Assembly: GCA_004297235.1 (NCBI GenBank)
Contig: SCUR01000272.1
Location: 1-8,052, forward strand
Reading direction: 5' to 3'
Origin: Candidatus Manganitrophaceae bacterium
GTDB lineage: Bacteria; Nitrospirota; Nitrospiria; SBBL01; Manganitrophaceae
DNA: 8,052 nucleotides
The position numbers were made by a program, and so were the translations under genes. How positions within the stretch are numbered: position 1 is the first letter of the stretch; each line of letters opens with the position of its first letter. Below, piece by piece: positions 6,233-8,052 of the stretch. The notes below the pieces were generated by a model, which saw nothing but the letters and a program-made list of their open reading frames with translations, ran no database searches and had not been told where the DNA came from.

Positions 6233-6856
6233 TTAAGGGGTGTGAGTCGAGACCGCTTCCACCGGTCCTTTGGGGGGGGCGTTTCGTTCTGCTTGGGGAC
6301 GAAGCCAGCCCTCGACGGTGAAGAGATCTCTCCCTACTTTCCGGTTCTCTACCCGGTTCGTCAGCGGATTGTAGGCCAGTCGGCCGGCGCCGGTCGGCGA
6401 AAAGTTTTGTTCGACAAATTCGATGTGATCTTCCGCCACCACCGTGATGATGGCGACATGCCCGTAAGGCCCTCCCTGGAAGGCGAGAATATCCTCCGGC
6501 CGCGGCGGGACCCGGCCGCCGTTCTCGAATGCATCCAGATCCTTCTCCGCGGCGGTTTTAAAATAAGTGTTGGCATTGCCGTTCCACCGCTTTCCCATCA
6601 TCCCTTCCCGCGTCTCGATCCCTTTGACCAGGTGATAGAAGCGTCGCACGTACTCCACACACTGGTATTGCAGTCCGTAGGTCGCCCGGCCCCCGCAACT
6701 CTCATCCGGATTCGTCAGGTTGGATCGCGCGGCCACCCCTGCATAAGAAGCCAGAGTCGTTCCGCAGGAAGCCAAGTCCATGCTTCCCCCGGTCGATGCC
6801 ATTCCTACAATAAAGACAAACAAAGCCGAAAAGATCAGGGCCGATCGCTTCATCAT
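6233..6856 (-). CDS. Secreted CHAP-domain amidase/peptidase
   Basis: The product is 207 residues with an N-terminal signal peptide (MMKRSALIFSALFVFIVGMAS, export to the periplasm or outside). The rest is a CHAP (NlpC/P60-like) cysteine hydrolase. The catalytic Cys66 lies in LQYQCVEYVRRFYH, the His133 in GPYGHVAIITVV, and Glu149 and Asn151 in FVEQNF, which is the expected order and spacing. PRPEDILAF just before the His is the family's PKPGDI-type strand. By family, CHAP enzymes cleave peptidoglycan peptides or the amide of glutathionylspermidine; the YQCVEYVRR form is closest to the latter group, but export here favours a cell-wall or extracellular substrate. The start ATG at 6856 is set by a strong GGGAGGA 6 nt upstream. 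Cys31 and Cys54 in the mature region could pair. It has its own promoter and ends 2 nt from the hairpin shared with the convergent gene. Confidence 0.9.
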   Translation of the reverse strand: MMKRSALIFSALFVFIVGMASTGGSMDLASCGTTLASYAGVAARSNLTNPDESCGGRATYGLQYQCVEYVRRFYHLVKGIETREGMMGKRWNGNANTYFKTAAEKDLDAFENGGRVPPRPEDILAFQGGPYGHVAIITVVAEDHIEFVEQNFSPTGAGRLAYNPLTNRVENRKVGRDLFTVEGWLRPQAERNAPPKGPVEAVSTHTP

Positions 6857-6888
6857 CAAGGTTCCTCCCAGAGACAGGTTCTCGGACC

Positions 6889-6917
6889 ATTAAATGAGAA
6901 GCGGCGAGATATTGCAA
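6889..6917 (-). promoter_or_regulatory. Sigma-70-like promoter of the CHAP gene
   Basis: On the minus strand TTGCAA (6912-6917, 4/6) and TTTAAT (6889-6894, 5/6) are separated by 17 nt. The predicted start near 6882 gives a leader of about 26 nt carrying GGGAGGA. An inverted repeat, CAATGG (6915-6920) and CCATTG (6930-6935), overlaps the upstream edge of the -35 and could be a regulator site. Confidence 0.6.
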
Positions 6918-6996
6918 TGGAAAAGAATGCCATTGGGGAATAATTGGGGAAAATTAAGAAGGGGAGAGGGGCGATCTAAGGTGGTTTCCCAATCTG

Positions 6997-7329
6997 TCAG
7001 GAAGGCTTTCCGGGACGGAGCATAAGGAAGTTGACGGCGATGAACCCGCCCATCGCCCCTCCTGTCGCCGCCCCGATCAATCCCTGCTCGGGGCCGCTGA
7101 TCAAGACGGCCAACAGCCCTCCCAACAGCGCGCCGATGACGATAAAAAGAAAGAAGCGCCGTCCGCCGAGCCGCCAGACCACCATGCCGATGAGCGCCCC
7201 GACCGTCGCGGCCAGCGCGATCCAGAGCGGCCCGCCGATGAAGGAGCCGATCAGCCCGCCGGTGATGCCGGTGACAGCCATTCCGGGAAAGGCCTCATGA
7301 AGCGATTTTGCAACGGTCTTTGCCGACAT
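6997..7329 (-). CDS. Small glycine-rich multi-spanning membrane protein
   Basis: The protein has 110 residues and is almost wholly hydrophobic. Three to four membrane segments can be drawn: about 17-33 (MAVTGITGGLIGSFIGG), 34-52 (PLWIALAATVGALIGMVVW), 59-79 (FFLFIVIGALLGGLLAVLISG) and 84-104 (LIGAATGGAMGGFIAVNFLML). Many GxxxG and GG small-residue motifs in each segment suggest tight helix packing or oligomerisation, as in glycine-zipper proteins. RLGGRR between helices 2 and 3 is a positive, probably cytoplasmic loop. No family is recognised with confidence. The ATG at 7329 lacks a clear ribosome site; the gene follows the acyltransferase stop by 32 nt and probably shares its transcript. A link to lipid or envelope biogenesis is inferred from that neighbour only. 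Confidence 0.7.
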   Translation of the reverse strand: MSAKTVAKSLHEAFPGMAVTGITGGLIGSFIGGPLWIALAATVGALIGMVVWRLGGRRFFLFIVIGALLGGLLAVLISGPEQGLIGAATGGAMGGFIAVNFLMLRPGKPS

Positions 7330-7361
7330 GGGCGCAGGTTAGCAAATCGCCGGGGGAGGAG

Positions 7362-8052
7362 TCAATTTGTTTTTATCGAAACCGGAGCCGCCGGGTCGGC
7401 TTTGAAATGGCGTTCCGAGACATCGGCCATTTCATTGAGCTTCTTTTCGATCTCGCGGCGGTATTCCTCCAGCGCCTCGCGGCGCGACGCTCCCGGAACG
7501 GCCATCGGCGCGTCCGACCAGATCGTCACCCGCGAGAAGGGATAGACCAGCGCCAGCTTGCACCAGCTCTTCCGAAAGAGATGCTGGCGCGCGCCCCACG
7601 ATCGAACCGCGACGATCGGATAGCCGGTCTTGCGGGCAAGCAGGATGATTCCCGGCTTCGCGACCCGTCCCGGCGGACGGGGACCGTCGCAGACGATGAT
7701 CCCGACCGCTTTCTCTTTGAGGACGAAGTCGGTCAGCAGATCGAGCGCCTCCTTCCCCCCTCGCGAGCTGGAGCCCCGGAGAACGGTGAAGCCGAATTTT
7801 TCGATCAGATAGGTCGCGAGCGCCCCGTCTTTGCTTTGGCTGACGATCGTGGCGATTTTCCGGCGCCGTGCATAACGGATCAGAAAATAAAAATTAAAGA
7901 GCATGTCCTGATGCCACCAGGTCAACAGGACCGGCCGGTCGGCGTTCAGGCAGTCGACCAGCGGTCCTTTCACTTCGACCCGGCAGGTCCAGCCGTAGAG
8001 CTGCACGAAGAACCGGGCAAAGTAATAAGCGAGCCGGAAAAGAATCTTCTCG
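7362..8052 (-). CDS. DUF374 / LPLAT-family acyltransferase (5' end cut by window edge)
   Basis: About 229 codons are visible; the frame stays open to the window edge, so the start lies outside. The visible chain begins EKILFRLAYYFARFFVQLYGW, the usual membrane-associated N-terminal helix. DUF374 landmarks follow in order: LLTWWHQDMLF with the conserved His-x4-type acyltransferase site, ATIVSQSKDGALATYLIEKFG, the signature LRGSSSRGGKEAL, IIVCDGPRPPGRVAKPGIILLARKTGYPIVAV, and a C-terminal amphipathic tail ending SIKTN. The family acts at the inner membrane, and members are thought to transfer acyl chains to lysophospholipid or lipid A-type precursors. In this genome it most likely serves envelope lipid assembly; the exact substrate is not predictable. 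ATG-like internal starts such as near 8006 are GTG here and need not be used. It is followed by the small membrane protein gene. Confidence 0.92.
   Translation of the reverse strand, partial: EKILFRLAYYFARFFVQLYGWTCRVEVKGPLVDCLNADRPVLLTWWHQDMLFNFYFLIRYARRRKIATIVSQSKDGALATYLIEKFGFTVLRGSSSRGGKEALDLLTDFVLKEKAVGIIVCDGPRPPGRVAKPGIILLARKTGYPIVAVRSWGARQHLFRKSWCKLALVYPFSRVTIWSDAPMAVPGASRREALEEYRREIEKKLNEMADVSERHFKADPAAPVSIKTN

Overview
The window is about 8 kb of GC-rich bacterial chromosome with Gram-negative envelope biology: a TolC-type outer-membrane channel, a periplasmic adaptor, a MacB-type ABC exporter and a lipid A/LPS-type acyltransferase homologue. Short-unit intergenic repeats and overall gene style suggest an environmental lineage such as Nitrospirota or a deltaproteobacterial relative. 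That is an impression, because no marker gene here fixes the taxonomy. Almost everything is on the minus strand; only one gene, near 5.5-6.1 kb, is on the plus strand.

Right end (6.2-8.05 kb, minus strand). A DUF374/LPLAT-like acyltransferase enters from beyond the window edge. It is followed 32 nt later by a small glycine-rich multi-spanning membrane protein, probably in the same transcript. Next comes an independently promoted secreted CHAP-domain cysteine amidase/peptidase.

Centre (4.8-6.2 kb). A plus-strand gene encodes a secreted low-complexity protein rich in Gly, Pro, Asp, Asn and Gln. It converges on the CHAP gene, and a roughly 100-bp imperfect inverted repeat lies between them, probably a bidirectional terminator or mobile repeat. 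A divergently read 102-residue protein resembles chagasin-type (I42) protease inhibitors. It has a near-consensus promoter and a 16-bp palindrome at the predicted transcription start. Downstream of it is tRNA-Glu(CTC).

Left part (1-4.7 kb, minus strand). A four-gene efflux operon runs tolC-like channel, MacA-like adaptor, MacB-like ATPase, MacB-like permease. It starts at a perfect-consensus sigma-70 promoter (TTGACA, 17 bp, TATAAT). Together the genes would form a tripartite pump across both membranes. The MacB function is split between a separate ATPase and a separate permease, as is common outside enterobacteria. The permease lacks only its last few codons at the window edge.

The intergenic DNA is the least ordinary part. 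Three gaps each carry a different short-unit repeat or inverted repeat: 7-mer tandem ATTCCGC units inside the operon, a 14-bp perfect stem between ATPase and permease with a T-run only on the antisense side, and the GTGAGGCG hairpin between the convergent genes. I found no CRISPR array, insertion sequence, phage gene or clear defence system. The best candidates for something under-described are the repeat families, the diverged chagasin-like protein with its operator, and the low-complexity secreted protein beside a CHAP enzyme.
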